From: Stratiolaelaps scimitus
Lineage: Eukaryota > Arthropoda > Arachnida > Mesostigmata > Laelapidae
Direction of reading: 5' to 3'
Assembly: GCA_019614645.1 (NCBI GenBank)
Contig: JABWDB010000004.1
Coordinates: 18,662,001-18,726,000, forward strand
Length of the DNA stretch: 64,000 bases
Positions 22,801 through 36,266 of this stretch are shown in pieces (position 1 is the stretch's first letter; every line of letters begins with the position of its first letter). Below the pieces are notes generated by a model that was not told the DNA's origin, did no database searches, and saw only the letters and a list, made by a program, of their open reading frames with translations. A program made the translations under genes and the position numbers.

Positions 22801-25800
22801 AGTAGCTTGATGCGGAGGCAATTATTTTTCTCGGCGCGCTCGTCGAATTTCGCATAGAGCTGGTCGAGCGTCTCAAGGAGGGCGGCCGGGTTGAGCGCAG
22901 AGGCCAACGTCATGGAGTTCACAATGTCCGCGTACAGAATCCTACGAGGTAACGTAAACACGCAATGATCATTATGAGAAACAGTCTACATCGACGAAGA
23001 CCAACTAGAATAAAGGTGCACCATCACTCGCAGTTGGCATTCTCACCCGAAAGCGCCAGATGCAAGCTGCTAATTGAAACTGGACTTACGTAACTTGCGG
23101 ATGCTCCGTGATGTAGAGTTCGTTGAAGCCATGCTTCTGCACGACTGAATTGTTCTTCAGCTTCAGTATTCGGTCTCGGAGATCTGCACGAACCTTCTCG
23201 GTCGTTTCGCATTTGGGCATAATTGACAACATCAAATGTTCCTCCCGTTCCTAGGGGCATGTGTAGCAGATCCCATTAGTATAGTGTTTGTTCCGCACTA
23301 GGAATATCATTGCCTACATGTGCTACCCGACTGAAACCTCTTATGCAAGTACCACCACTTAAGCCTGAACAAGGAAGAACAATGTTCGGTGTCCCTCTCT
23401 CGTTTGGTTGTGTGCGTCTCACATGAATCAGGAGCGGAGTCAAAGTGGGCGGAATCACAGGCAAATTGCCTGATACTTGTCACTAGATCACGACGGAGGC
23501 TGAGCTTATGACAAACTCCATGCTATCTTGGCTTGGCACAAAAGATAATAATACAAGTGAATAATAATACTAATAATAATAATAATGACCAAAAAGTCTC
23601 TCTGGTCACTGTCATCCACCTCTAGGTGCCGTTTATTTGTAGTCCCTTGTTCGCTACAATGAGAGGGTTGCTGTTGAACTCAGGCCGCCCGGCAAGTCTG
23701 ACCGTACCTTTTCGAGGTTGAGTTTACATTTCGTTTTGAGAAGATCTCGCCGCTCGAGGAATGACTTCTTATTTGTGATGTCCATGAGAAATCGCACGTA
23801 GCATCCCACGAATAAGGCAACAACGTGAGCGACAAATTCCGCTGCCACCTGAAAAATCGTTCGAGAATATTTTAAGCGATACAATATGATATAATGGGAA
23901 TAGTGACGAAGGCGACTGTCTGCACAAATACACACGACTGAATATAACTCCTTATGAAACAGGTAGACCAAGCGGAGATATTAAGTTGTCTTCTCTAGCT
24001 CTAGATATTCTATTCTAGAGAAAAAAAAAAGATATTCTATTGGGAATATATAGAGGAGGGTGCTATTCGATGTATTTCACGTTCAGCGGGTACTATTGTC
24101 GCCGACGATTTTTTTGCTGTAATTGACTAATAAATAATATCAATTAGATAATGTTTGAATAAATGTAGTAATAGTAGTATCATTAATTATTAGATAATAA
24201 TTAATAGCAATTGAGGTCGCTGTTTTTCGGATCGGCCGATCACCTTCAGTTTTCGCGTTGAGGCAAATATACAGAGAATGTTAATAGACGACAAGATTTG
24301 TACGAAAAAAAAAGTATATTTTCCAGTCGTTCCGTTTGAAGTCGCAGTCAACATTTAACGTTCACGGTTCGGCTCTCGGCATTGGTGACCGATATTTGAT
24401 CGGTGACAACTTCGCCCTGACCAATCCGTACACGATATGGGACATATTATGGCGACTTATATCTCGATAGCCCGTAACAGGGTGGACGCTGTACATATAG
24501 TAGAAATAGAGTATACCATTGTACTGTACATACAATGAGACAGAAATAGAACATAACAGCAAAATGGAGGTAATTAGTGCAAAAATATTTGTACTGGTTA
24601 CGTGTAGACGAGACAAGAAAATAGCCCAATAAAAAACTAGTACACTGGCATTCACGTCATTAGAGTAGGCTTTTCTGTGACAGGGCGCCTTCGAATTGGC
24701 TTCGAGCCACCCGTATAAAGGGTCTGAGTAAGTGAGGGTTTGTTGGAAAAATAAACCGTCGTTTCTATCTGTATCTTTGATGACTATCGAGGCCATCTGT
24801 AGGTGGGGACACGATGATAGGCGGATAGTGTTGAATAGTGTGAGCTGTCAACCCTTCAAACTTTGACTGGCCTGGTGTCGTCGTCTTCGTGTAACGGCTC
24901 TCTTTTGTGATATAAATCTGTCCTCTGTCTCTTCGTATGTATGTTTCAGTGAAACCTTCACTGGTACGGAGTTCATTTCGAGGTAAACCCAAATCGCTTT
25001 AGGGTAAAGGTATATTGGTTTATTAGGGGGACGTATGGTTGTTGTACCAACGTTCCCATACGTGCAAACTATATATATATATATATATTTCGACAATGCA
25101 CCTAGTTGACAGATGGTAAGTATATATAGCACACCATCTTTAGCTGTCATAACAAAAAACAACGCTTGTAATTGCAAGCGAATATCTTTCCTGTGTCGAA
25201 GCACACTCCCGAGATGATTAGTTCCGTTAGCCCCGCAATCAGGTAAACACAAAAGCTATTTGTCGTCAAATTGTCAAAACGGCATTCGATTTCAGGTTGA
25301 ATGAGTGATTCAGTCTCTGCACAATTTCTCTTCCCATGATACAAGACAATACACTTATAGAACGGCATAAATTTACCAATACTTACGAATTTTTCTCGGC
25401 CATTGTGGGTACTGTAAACTTTGAGCGACACAGTGAACTCGACCAGAACGAGAAACAGCCCAGCTAACGATGCCTGTGACTTTGTTGGGAAAGGCAGAAA
25501 TATTGTGATCCCAAGGATGAAGCAGAATGAGTTCCGGATTCGAAGAGGAGTTGCGTCCGCCTCGAGGGGGTCCATCTTGCGCACCTGTTTCGCATTTCGA
25601 TTCGTAAAGAATAATGAAATCTGCGCAACGCGACTGTTCACACATGAACGTATGATACACGTACTTCATGCATGCTAGAATTACTGGCAAATAGAAAAAT
25701 ATGTGCTAGAATCTAATGCTAATTACTTGATTTTCACAACAATAATAATTAGCCTGCCTATTGGTGACGTTGGTAAATAGTGTGTCTAAGTAGATTAACA

Positions 25801-28787
25801 AGAGCTATCCTTGCGTACGGAATTTCATTTTATTTCTATTTTCGTTAATGGCTTTCAATGTCGTGCTTCCATCAAGCACGAACACAAAGGGCAGTAGAAG
25901 CTCGTTTCCAGAAATTTTCCACCACATGCCCTTCGTATGAGCGTTTAAAGATTAAGGGAATTATTAGCATATGTTTTTTTTATTTATGTATTGAAAGTTT
26001 TCATAATCTGGTAATAGTAGGAGACTATATCTCTACACTCAATGTTATCCCACAGAGCCTTCCTATGGTACTCTTCACCTAAAGATAGTAAACATAATAT
26101 AATTTGCGGGTTTTGCTGTATGAACGTCTGTTACCTCTACAGCACCTTGTGATAGAACTGATCGCAAACGATTGATCCAAACAAAAAGGGCGAATCGTTC
26201 AATATCAGGATGATGTGTTATGTTATTATTGGATTTGTGACGTCGCTGACGACGCTGTCAAATGGTGGTATTAGCCTGACTTAATAGCTGACCGCCGAAT
26301 GGAGCCATCCCTTTTAATAGACCTGTGTTAAATATGTAAATGGTAAATGGACAGATCAAAAATTCGGATTCGAACCCACTCAAGGGAATGGAAGTAGGCA
26401 CTGCAGATCGATTAGTGGCAAAACTTTTAGAGATTCTATCCATTGTAGTCGTGGAATGACTTTTAGACGAGACGGACTGTGCGCAGCCTAATTCCACAGT
26501 TCAATTTTGCCTATTAACGGAAAGCACAGCTCGACTGAATGGCGTGAGTAAGCCGGGCTAGAGGGTAGTGTGGAGTTACTAGAATTTCGTGAGATGACTT
26601 CAAAACGCATTAGTATACATTAACGGATTAGGTGATTCAAGCAGCAAGTACAGTCGTGTCATATACGCAACGTTTCAGATACGCGTGGAATACGCTCAAC
26701 ATCATCTTGAATTTTCCAGAAACAAGATTGTGTCAAACAATGCGTGTTCGGTGTGGCAGGCACGGAAACTCTGTCATCATTTGCATGCGACAGCGATTTC
26801 TAGGCATTCCGCATTAAGCGCCTTAGGAGTCACTCTAAAGGAAAACACATCCAATGCGACTGCCAATCAATTCCATCGATACGATGCACGCGAATTGGAA
26901 CCCTGACTAGTTCCCCTGAGACGAATCGTATTGTCGGCCGCGTTATCCAGAGCGCTAACTTCGTCAGCCAAGTCCCTTGCATCAAAATCATCCCGCAGGT
27001 TAGAGCCCCGTCAAGTTAGATATCTCTCTCTCTTTGTCTCTTCCAAATTATAGGTATATCTGGATTATGTATTTCTCTGAACGGACTACACTCCCAGAGC
27101 GTAACGTACTAAACGAGATACTTACCGGTCCCACGAGAAAGTCGTGCAGGGTGGCGGTGTATTCCGCGAAGAAGCCGGCGAGGATGAGAGTCACGGCGAC
27201 AGCCAGCCGCACGGCGTCTCGACGAAATAGCCGTTCGCGCAGTGACAAGATTAAAACAGTCAGGTTGACAAAGAGCGCTATAGAACGTGCCACGACGGGG
27301 ACCACCGTGAAGCGCGTTCGCTCCGATGGCGGCTTGAAGAATATGGATAGTCAAGACACAAATGTCAGTGACGACGTTCGCCCTTTGCGTATGATGTCGA
27401 TTGCTGATGACCTTAGCTGAGATTACCTTAGTGCATCTTTTTCTTTGTTGTTCTTACTCTAGGACGTTCAGGTCGCTGGACCACTTTTTATGCTAGCGTT
27501 TGGTATGTTACTAATTACTACTGTCGACCCTTTAAGGAATCTGAATAAATTGAAAAAAAAAATCCGTTTTTAAATGTCGACATTAGTCTGAAGTGTGTTC
27601 CGTTACTTATAGTAAAATCTAGGTATATACAATCGATTTTGCAGATCGAATTTTAAGGGTAGAAACGCCAATGTGAGCATAGTTCCCATACGAGTGTTTT
27701 TCGCCTTGAAAGCGCGGAACCACTCGCCGACTTACGACGCTAATTGGGAAGAATTAAGCTTCTGGCTTTACCAGAAAAAACCTATACGTTCGATGCGTCG
27801 AATTTGACTCGGGTTTCACTACTCACCAGCGTTTGAAAAACAAATATCGCATGTGTTGTCTGATTGACATGAATCTATCCTGTGGTTCATACTCTCTGTG
27901 GCATACACGACGCACCCTTTGTAAATCGCTAAAACTCATGATGGTGCACCTCGACACGTTAGCTTCGATACATTAGCGGAATGATGATGTTGACAAGGAA
28001 GGATGGGCAGACCTACTTGATGTTGTTCATTTTTCGCCAAGTTCCCAAGTGATACGAGAACGGGAAATGCGTTCGACGCGATACTGACGAGAAGGTAAAC
28101 AACCTGGGAATAAAACAGTATATCTTATAGATAAAGACTGATAGCGAGGCGGCGCAGCAAGGCAGGCTGAGAATATGCCCCACGGTATTTTCTTATACTA
28201 TCCTTCAAACTGGGGCTGGTCCTAGCTAGCTAAACACTTGTTGTTCACCGCGCAGCCGCGTTGCCCTAACATTTCGTGAACTCATGAAAACCAAGTGATA
28301 ATATGGTAAACGATCGGTTATTGTGCGCGTGTGAGCACCGCAGCGTCGAATGACCGGTCCGTAGATACACTTCAAAAAATCAGGCATACGGTGAAAAACA
28401 TGTTGAAAATTGAATAAGCTGATTGCGATTGCACTCACCATTAGCGTATGATGAACTCGCCTTTTATAGATCTTATATACGGCTTCTGATTCCGTTCGCT
28501 TGAGTTTCTCCTGGAAACGACGGAGCGTACAGTTCGTAAGCAACATTTGGATTCGCTATGAACGGTACCTTGACTAAGACCCATGTGTGTGTTTGTGTGT
28601 GTGTGTGTGTGTATGATCATGTGTTGACAGATCATCTCATAGTGATAGGTGTTACTACATTTATAGCCGCCTTTTGCAAGCAGCATACTCACATTGAGAA
28701 AACTTCGTTGGAACACCTGCTCTTCAGTGTCCGTGCTGAGTTGGGTTGAGATAACCGAAGAGGGTAAACTAGGGCTGCCCTCACTCG
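13870..28787 (-). CDS. Transmembrane adenylate cyclase, AC2-like (5' end missing)
   Basis: It makes cAMP from ATP at the plasma membrane. Exons in transcript order, all in phase: 28787-28693, 28510-28439, 28103-28017, 27332-27126, 25584-25387, 23848-23708, 23250-23090, 22941-22775, 22439-22323, 21967-21853, 21612-21402, 21067-20878, 20147-20017, 19798-19668, 19315-19141, 18739-18542, 18291-18160, 17922-17762, 17138-17015, 16490-16374, 16136-16008, 15301-15179, 14864-14760, 14432-14265, 14016-13870 (stop TGA): about 1200 residues. Order: cytoplasmic N-terminus, first membrane block, C1a with metal-binding Asp codons at 22926-22928 (YADIV) and 22794-22796 (LGDCYYC), an Asn-rich C1b, second membrane block, then C2a with [21 protein letters not shown] and [13 protein letters not shown] and ATYMAATGL favour the AC2/4/7 group, to which insect Ac76E belongs. 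The usual GFT after ADIV reads NSM. The first exon leaves one base in phase, so the start exon lies upstream. An ATTAAA lies about 230 bp past the stop. Confidence 0.95.
16879..16900. repeat. (GT)n microsatellite
   Basis: A pure GT run in an intron of the adenylate cyclase gene. Confidence 0.95.
22655..22700 (-). repeat. SINE-like tail fragment
   Basis: CACAGTCAACAACATTTAGCG is followed by TCGACGGAAC, a diverged copy of the CAACATTTAACGTCCACGG tail seen at 6.1, 24.3 and 59.1 kb. It lies in a cyclase intron and is only a short remnant. Confidence 0.45.
24341..24395 (-). repeat. SINE-like tail fragment
   Basis: GTCGCAGTCAACATTTAACG followed by TTCACGG and CTCGGCATTGG matches the tail of the elements at 6115-6280 and 59131-59274. 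The tRNA-like head is not evident, so this is a truncated copy in a cyclase intron. Confidence 0.6.
25070..25089. repeat. (AT)n microsatellite
   Basis: A short AT run in a cyclase intron. Confidence 0.9.
26325..26425 (-). repeat. tRNA-like SINE remnant
   Basis: On the minus strand a B box, GGGTTCGAATCC, lies at about 26377-26366. Downstream of it is CCATTTACCATTTAC, a motif that recurs beside the SINE-like copy at 59.3 kb. No cloverleaf is visible, so this is a retroposon remnant rather than a tRNA. Confidence 0.4.
26890..26959 (-). repeat. Second tRNA-like repeat family, copy 1
   Basis: On the minus strand GTTAGCGCTCTGGATAACGC resembles a tRNA 5' half with an A box. GGTTCCAATTC at 26902-26892 resembles a B box. 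A near match to the A-box part occurs at 39889-39917. It lies in a cyclase intron. Confidence 0.45.
28583..28612. repeat. (GT)n microsatellite
   Basis: A GT run interrupted once by TTT, in a cyclase intron. Confidence 0.9.
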
Positions 28788-28945
28788 CTGCAACAGAACG
28801 TCATAAAATACTCACATTGTATTTAGACAAAGGTAACACGTCCCATACTCCTGATACCCGATGTATGGAGCACCATTTTTAGCATGTCACGCACAGGCAT
28901 GCACGAAGGAGGGGGTAAAGGCCAGTGTTCCCGTCGATTAGCTAG

Positions 28946-28972
28946 CTCTCTGAAGGCACGTCCTTCAGAGAG
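28946..28972. repeat. Perfect stem-loop
   Basis: CTCTCTGAAGG pairs with CCTTCAGAGAG (11 bp) around a 5-base loop. It lies just upstream of the first cyclase exon that I can place. Function unknown. Confidence 0.7.
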
Positions 28973-29262
28973 ATTAGTGTGTCGTACGCTTCAATACTCA
29001 AAATTCCAGATATTTGCGGAACGTCTGCAAGAGGTTATTGATAAGTGAGGCAGCGCTGCGTCTCGCCATGTTCGCCTGATGGCCAGTGAGGGAGAGAGCT
29101 GCTACTGTGGCGATTCAAGCTTACGTCGGCGAATATAATAGCAACTCAAGGAAGGATAAACCTTACAGGTGGGTTAACGTCAAACAAGGTGTCGCGCCTG
29201 TGACCGATAATCACACACCGACGAAAGTGGTTTCCATTTTTGTTTTGTTTTCGAGTGTACGT

Positions 29263-29288
29263 GCGTGTTGAGTGACCGCTCAACACGC
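29263..29288. repeat. Perfect stem-loop
   Basis: GCGTGTTGAG pairs with CTCAACACGC (10 bp) around the six-base loop TGACCG. Function unknown. Confidence 0.7.
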
Positions 29289-31148
29289 ATGGGCATCATG
29301 CGTTTCCGCCATCGCCACACGATTAAAAAACATGTATTCACCATATTTATCGATTGCGTTGTCAGTGAACTATTCTTTAGAGGATCAGAGATCGATATGA
29401 TTTTATGACGTAAATAAAAGAAAAACGTTGAATAGATCGCGTAGATGAGAATACTCTAATGGTTAGAATAGTAGAAGAATGGACATTTTATAGGGCACCA
29501 ACCGATGGACTGTTTGACAACGAGAAAGAGTCCTCCCACGGCGGTTTCATCCTCGGCTGACCGCGCCACCCCTGCAACATGAAGTGAAACAATGCTGTGA
29601 ACGATTACGAAGTCCTTCTCGTACTCACAACTAGTTATAGCCTAACCTGATAAGCCGTCTGATGATCTGTACTGATGCATACGAGCTTGACGTGTACAAC
29701 CTCAGAACGTCACCCCCTACGACACAGCCCTTTGGCGCAATAACCAATAATGACAATATAAGTATTTCAAATCAACACTGCTGCTTACGACGTTGTCTGC
29801 AGAGGGATTAACGACTAAGAATCGTTTTGTGAGTCATTCGAAAGAAACAAATTATTTCGAGCAGCACCACCGCTCGTAAATTTGTCAATTGCCAATTTTC
29901 AAGACAGCGCACAATTATTGTTGATCTTTAGACTTGACGCAATTGACGCTCACGGAACTATTGCCAACAGGCGTTTGTCCTTCGGCGGGCCAAATGCTTC
30001 CAGCCGTGAGAAACGACACATTCATGGCGGACATTGCAACGATTTAGAAATCGATTTCGACCTAGTCGTGTTTATAATACCCTGCAGGTATTGCTCACGT
30101 CGACAAGATGGTTTGCCTATGGACTTGTCAAGTTGGAAAGTACTACTGTCCGAATAGCAACGCGATTTTTTGAAATGTAAATGTTTCACATATTTCGATA
30201 ACAGTGAGTTGTTGTTATTCTTTGCTTGACTCACCATTTGGCTGAAGGTGATTCCGATCACTTCCTTCCAACATCACCTCCTCAGCATCGCACCAGATGA
30301 CCTGAAATCGTCAGAGGCGAGTACGCATATTAGACATCGAGTCGCCAAGATCACCATTGAGGGTGGGCAGCTAGGGTGCCCGGTAACTAAATTGGCTAAA
30401 AATCGACGGCGCAGATGTGATTGGAGATCCCCTTGTACAGCATCTATCAAATAACGTAGAAGTTTCGAAAAAGGTTTGTATGCCACATAGTTATGTATCT
30501 TTTATACACATCTTCTTGTTTTTTTTATATCTAGGTACGACTGCTTTTCGGGAACTGGCCAAAAACGAACTGCACAACAACTTATTGACCATGCATATTG
30601 ACGTACGAGCAAACATCGAGTGCTGCATTGGTCTACCCTCAACAGAGAGATCAGTAAAAACAGCCGAGTTCTATCAGCTGGTTGCATAGATCAATGAAAT
30701 TGATTGATCAACAACGTCAGGCGGCTTAAGCGGCGTATCGTCCTCAAATAATAAATTCTATATATATTGGTCAGGAAGATGAGCGGGGGGGGGGCGAATT
30801 TCTGGCATATTATTCAGCACTCTGTATATGTGCGGTTGGCCGAAAGTAACATCTGATTCATAAATGTATGCTATACCTATGACATACAGAAATATAATGG
30901 AAGCGCACAGAACTACACCGTCCCGTCAACAACTCAGATGAAGTCGCAGATTGAGACTAGATTCTGGTAGTCATAAAAGAGATACGTTTAAATGGGTATC
31001 CGTAATAGATGGGATAGTATCAACGTCAATGTACCGAGAGACGCGACATCGATCTGACCCAGACAATCGCTACTCTGTTTACAAGTCCAACGCTTTCGTT
31101 CTGACGCGCCGCAAGTGCCGACATGTCACATCACGTCACATCTTTATT

Positions 31149-31151
<3 letters not shown>

Positions 31152-31182
<31 letters not shown>
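31152..31182. repeat. (TA)n microsatellite
   Basis: About 31 bp of alternating T and A. Confidence 0.95.
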
Positions 31183-31185
<3 letters not shown>

Positions 31186-34100
31186 ATTTAGTTTAGATGG
31201 TGCGTGCTTACGCCACCATGAAGTTGACTCAGTCAACTTGTTGGCAATGCCGCCTTTTGAACAAAACACTTTCATTGAGGAATATAAGATTCATGGTGTT
31301 CGATGCATTTCGCACGGTTGTAGATCCACGTAGTAGCATTATCTAATAATAAAGCTATGTTATTCAAGGGAGCGTCCATCCATATATTACCCCACGATGT
31401 GTAACATAGGGGACATACCCGGAATGGGTTACGCTATGGCTGTCAATTTGCTTAGGTCAAAACGACGCTAGCTACTTTTTGTCGCAAATTCTTGTCCAAG
31501 ATGATGCTCTTCCTGTTGAGCCAACTACTCCGTCGATTTTCTTAGCGCCAGAGCAAAAAATCATAGCTCCAAGCTTGTATAACAATAACCTCGTGGAAAG
31601 TTTATTCATAGCTTGTCAAATAGCATTTTTATTTTAATTATTATTTTTTCTTTATATCATAATCTCTGCACTCCATAATGACGGCGCTCTGCATAGAGCA
31701 CTTTTCGGCCGCTGGAGCTCAGCAGAATACTGCGCAGTATTTTAGTCTTGGATTGACGGCGGCTTGGTCAAGGGTAGTTCCGAACAAAGAAGAACCCAAC
31801 CCGGTCTGGTCCAGTATTCATTACCTGGAACGAGAGACAAGCCAATGGGTAGACGCTGAAGAGAGAAACCACACATTCCTGTGGGACATCGTCCAGTTCA
31901 TGATGTTTAGCAAAGTATAGCCCAGATTATCGCTCCGAACGACCGGCTAAGATGGAGGCGGAACGCTGACGTTTCGATTGGTTTATGTGTGGATTATTTT
32001 TGGAATTGGCGAGTTTTTAGCACACTTCCTAGTATTTAAGATCTCTAGATATTTCTAAAGATAGCACTTTAAAGTATTTAAGATTTTCACCTTTTTTTTG
32101 CGGACCTTTGATGTCTTATCAAATCGAACGAACTTCATGATTAAATCTAGTTCTTTCATCGTTAATTTCGTTGAACACATTGAGCTCGTTATCGAGAGAA
32201 CGGAATTGTGGATGAGAGCTATTTTAAGAGTTCCTGTAACCCAGATAGTTGACAGAGTTCAGACATGGATTTTTGCCGTGTGTTCTGATCGGACGAGACT
32301 CTTCCGACTTTGTTTATATAGACAATAAGTGATGCGCAGGCCTTAATATGACTGGGTCGTTATTGTCCAGTCCATTATATAATAATAAGGTACCGGCATT
32401 GGTCACACCTGGGCTTTGGGCTGCCGGATTAAGGTGCGACGGCACCCCACTGTTGATTTAGGTGTCCGGTGGCTTACAAACGATCCTACTGCGGAATGAA
32501 TTAACGGGTTTCTGCCAGAAGTCACTTGTCAATTGAAAAACTATCGCGACGAACCAACGGCCCGGAACCCGCTGTACCTCTGCATAGAGGTTTAAGGCGA
32601 ATGTTCCGGACAGTTGTTTATACTGAGATTATCAATACTGACAAAGATTAACCAAGTCTCAGACCATATCTCAAGAAGCTTGAGGTTCATCGTCACCTCA
32701 GGTTTCACAAACAAGCTCACTGATCAGTCATTAATGAGGCCTCTCAACCTGACGTATGTTGATTTCGATTCTCATCTCTGCGTGTACGATTTGCGCAAAA
32801 TCTCTGTTACAACCCATCGTTATTCTATTACATAGCCGTAGACAATCAAAACAAAGGAATTGCCAACAAACAACGTCAGGAGTGCAAAACCGAGCACGCC
32901 GATGTTGTCAGCGAAAGCGCATCGAGCGACTACCGATCGAGGTTAATAGTCAATGACGTCGGCAACTGTTCGACTCGCAGACTGGCAGTCGTAACAGCGT
33001 AGAATCTACTGAGGGTCAGCTGTGTCTCAAACCTGGACGATAATCTCCGAGAGCGCTGAAAGTGAGCCAGATTCGAAAGTCCTCCAAACAATAGCCTCGT
33101 TAGGGCGGGTGACGTCCAGGCGAGAAGAACACTGACCCCTGAGAAACGCCGCGGCGGGAAAACGCCTAACGTCAATACACGTAGCACTCGCTACTATCGA
33201 ATATTCAGATGAAGTGCAGGCCAATGTCGATGCCATGTGACTGTGGCGTTACTTCACTAGACCACTTAGGCCGATGAAGTATGGCTCGTACACCGTCATT
33301 GTAGACTTCACCGAAGGGTCGATTTGTTGAGGCCCTTATTAGCACCAAAGGCGGGTATTATACCTCAAGCGTGCTGTCAGCTGACGCAGCCCACTTCATA
33401 AGGCCGTGTTGATTTATGCGCCGACGAGGACGCGTCGTACAGAGAGGACGCTTTGACCCGCTGCAAACGCAGGGCCGAGCAGTGACGTTTGTGTATTCTG
33501 GTCACACGCTCAGAATAAACAAGGCTTTCCCGAAGACTAGATAAAAAAAAGCTCGCTCAAGGGCCACGATTGTCGATAATCGCAGGAATACGGCAAAGAA
33601 GTCTCACAGACTCTGGGTAACTTGAAAAAAAAACGCGGTACAGACCTCCATTTGAGCTGTCTCGTAAGCTAGATCACGCTAGAAGTCGATCGTGATCACA
33701 AGGGACACTTCGAGTGGTTTCAAGAATTCGCGTGTCAAGGTGCACCATTCATTATAGTATAGAGGATTACTTTGTCACACCAAATATTAGCGTGAGTGGA
33801 AGGAGACTCGAGGCTGTATTCATACGGGTTCTATGTATTACCATCACGTTTTTCTAAAATCGAATCATTACGATATTAGGCGCACAGAGATTAAGCATCG
33901 CCTAGAGTCATTATTCGGCGTTAATCTAAGTAAGGCCCTAGACAAGTACATCAATATATCCACTCGATTATTGAGTTTTCATTTCCACCTTTTTAACCCT
34001 GGCAGACAACCGCAGAATGAGTGCACAGTTATAATTTTGCATTTCAAACAGAGCAGGTCTGCCTCACATCCGCTACAAAAGACGAGCAAAACCCCGGCCA

Positions 34101-34365
34101 CAAACTCAGGTCAGCTGCGCAAAAACAGGCCAGAGATATCAACTTTACGCCGTTGCAACTGAAGATCAGAACGTGGCCGACCCTGACTCCATCCATACTA
34201 TTCATTTCATAGAAATGTTTCGCTTGTTTTACTAGAAAGACAAATATTCATGCATCAAGGTCGAGTGGCTCCCGACTAACTAGCGCACATTATAGAGTGG
34301 AGAAACGACTCAAATATGCATTTATCATATAGACGACACAATCAAGATAGGCACATTGGATACGC

Positions 34366-34397
34366 ATATATATATATATATATATCTATATATATAT
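34366..34397. repeat. (AT)n microsatellite
   Basis: An AT run with a single CT interruption. Confidence 0.9.
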
Positions 34398-36236
34398 TGC
34401 TCCATATGGATTCCTCAAACGAGACTACAGATATACTGTGTTGTGCCAAACGACGCATATTGCTACAAGCATTTAAGTCAGCGCAGTACTACCACAAAGC
34501 AACCGAGATAGAGCGAAATCATATGAGATCGTTAATTGTTTTCATATAGCGTACTTCTTGTACACTACACCAATTTGTGATTTTTCGACGCGACAGACTC
34601 GATGTGTCTACCACGCGAACGACAAATGGACCTTATGGCCGGTCGAATCTCGTTAGGTGTTATAGGCAAATGCTTCCCGACAGCCTATCAGTGCGTCGCC
34701 CTCTGGGGACACTGCGGCATCAAGATCACCTCGGCTTCGTAGAATCTCTCCATAGTCATCTCGCGCACGATTTTATCCGTTCCGCGACGACGCGCGGAGT
34801 TGAAGCGAGTCGATAGGAGACACAGACGCTGTTATTCTCATTGCTTTCATATTCTTCATTATCAAATGTGGCCAGTCCATCTCACGTCTCTGGTATCGCT
34901 GGTGGACATTCGTTTCCTGGCCCGCTTACAACAGGGATACACAGGGGCTGCGGGCAGATGTTGTATGGGCGGAGGGCGGGGACTCGATGCTGGTGTCGAC
35001 ATGAGCTGACACGAACGCAAATCAGTCCACTCAGTTATTGTCCTGCCCATGTAGCGTGACCCTCTATATTGATACGTCTCGCTATATTAGCGGAGAATGA
35101 TACGATGTAGGAAAATGAGACAATGTATTGTATATTTGGGTGGAAGTTTTCGATGAAAAGCGCGTGTCGAAAGGTCGAGCCCGCTATGTAATGCCGAACT
35201 TAGTGAGGGAGTATATTTTTCCTTCGAATCAAATGATTCATCTTCAAAGGATATTGAGCTCATCTCAGGATTGGGTATTTCGTTTTCTCGAAGAATCATA
35301 GATTTTAGTTGGTTCAAAGATCGCGGTGGCGCACATCGGTTGCTATTTACATTGCTGAATAATTGACCCGTCTCGGAAACTCCATTGCGCCAAGTCACTG
35401 CGTTTGTCAATTCCCCGATTTCAGGCATAAATCCATTGTGGTAATTTAGCGATCTAAGAGACATAAATTATGTCCGACCAGCCGAGAGACAGCGTAAAAG
35501 TACAGCAAACATGAAAAAATGATGCTAAAATACCGGACGCGATATAACATTTCTATGATAAACATTTGGCATTTGTCTAACACATGTTTAAAGGAATTGT
35601 TCCAGTTGTGTGCGATTATGCATGGTACCTATCGACTCTTTCCTTTCAGGCGTGAATGAGAGTCTTTCCATCGAACGGTGTCTAGCACTAAAGTCCTTCG
35701 GGGCGAGAGAGGCCCTATAAACAACTCCAGAAGCCGTCGTATTCCACGTCCCGTAGTGGAAAAAAAAGCCCGCCCGTAAAATGATGGGAGACGAAACCGC
35801 ATCAGCGCCTAACAAAGGATAATATTAGACTACTTAGGAACTTCCTACTGGCTGTTGTCGAGGGTCTTCGAGAACAAAAGGCTGCCTGGCCGTATCAGGG
35901 AGTGAATGATCTTGTTCATCGATATAGAAATCGGGCCGGTAGTGCCGGCGACGCGTGACCCTCTCACGATTGGGGTTAACCACTTCAAGGATAGCCTTAG
36001 TATCAAGCAAGAGCCCTCGAAACGAGTGCAGCCCCGGTACAGCTTCCAGTGACGGTGACCGTATGACATATCTACCATATCGTACTATACAGTCAAACAC
36101 GACAAAAAGCTCAACAAGCGAGGAGTCGAGACAGGTAACATTACATTGGAATGTCAGAATTGGCACGTCGCATTGTAAGGAAAGATTTTCCCAGGAAGGA
36201 AAGGTAATTTTTCACTCAAGAAAAGAGCGTTGGCAA

Positions 36237-36266
36237 TATTATTATTATTATTATTATTATTATTAT
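36237..36266. repeat. (ATT)n trinucleotide repeat
   Basis: About ten uninterrupted ATT units, followed by degenerate ATC units. Confidence 0.9.

Noticed and set aside
31678..31920. An 80-codon plus-strand frame rich in Trp and Glu
   Set aside because: It starts with ATG but has no homologue that I recognise, no promoter or splice context, and a chance-level length.
35087..36166. Two minus-strand frames of 110-125 codons (35087-35464 and 35834-36166)
   Set aside because: Both look superficially coding, but about this many frames of such length are expected by chance in the window. One lacks an ATG and neither has a recognisable domain.
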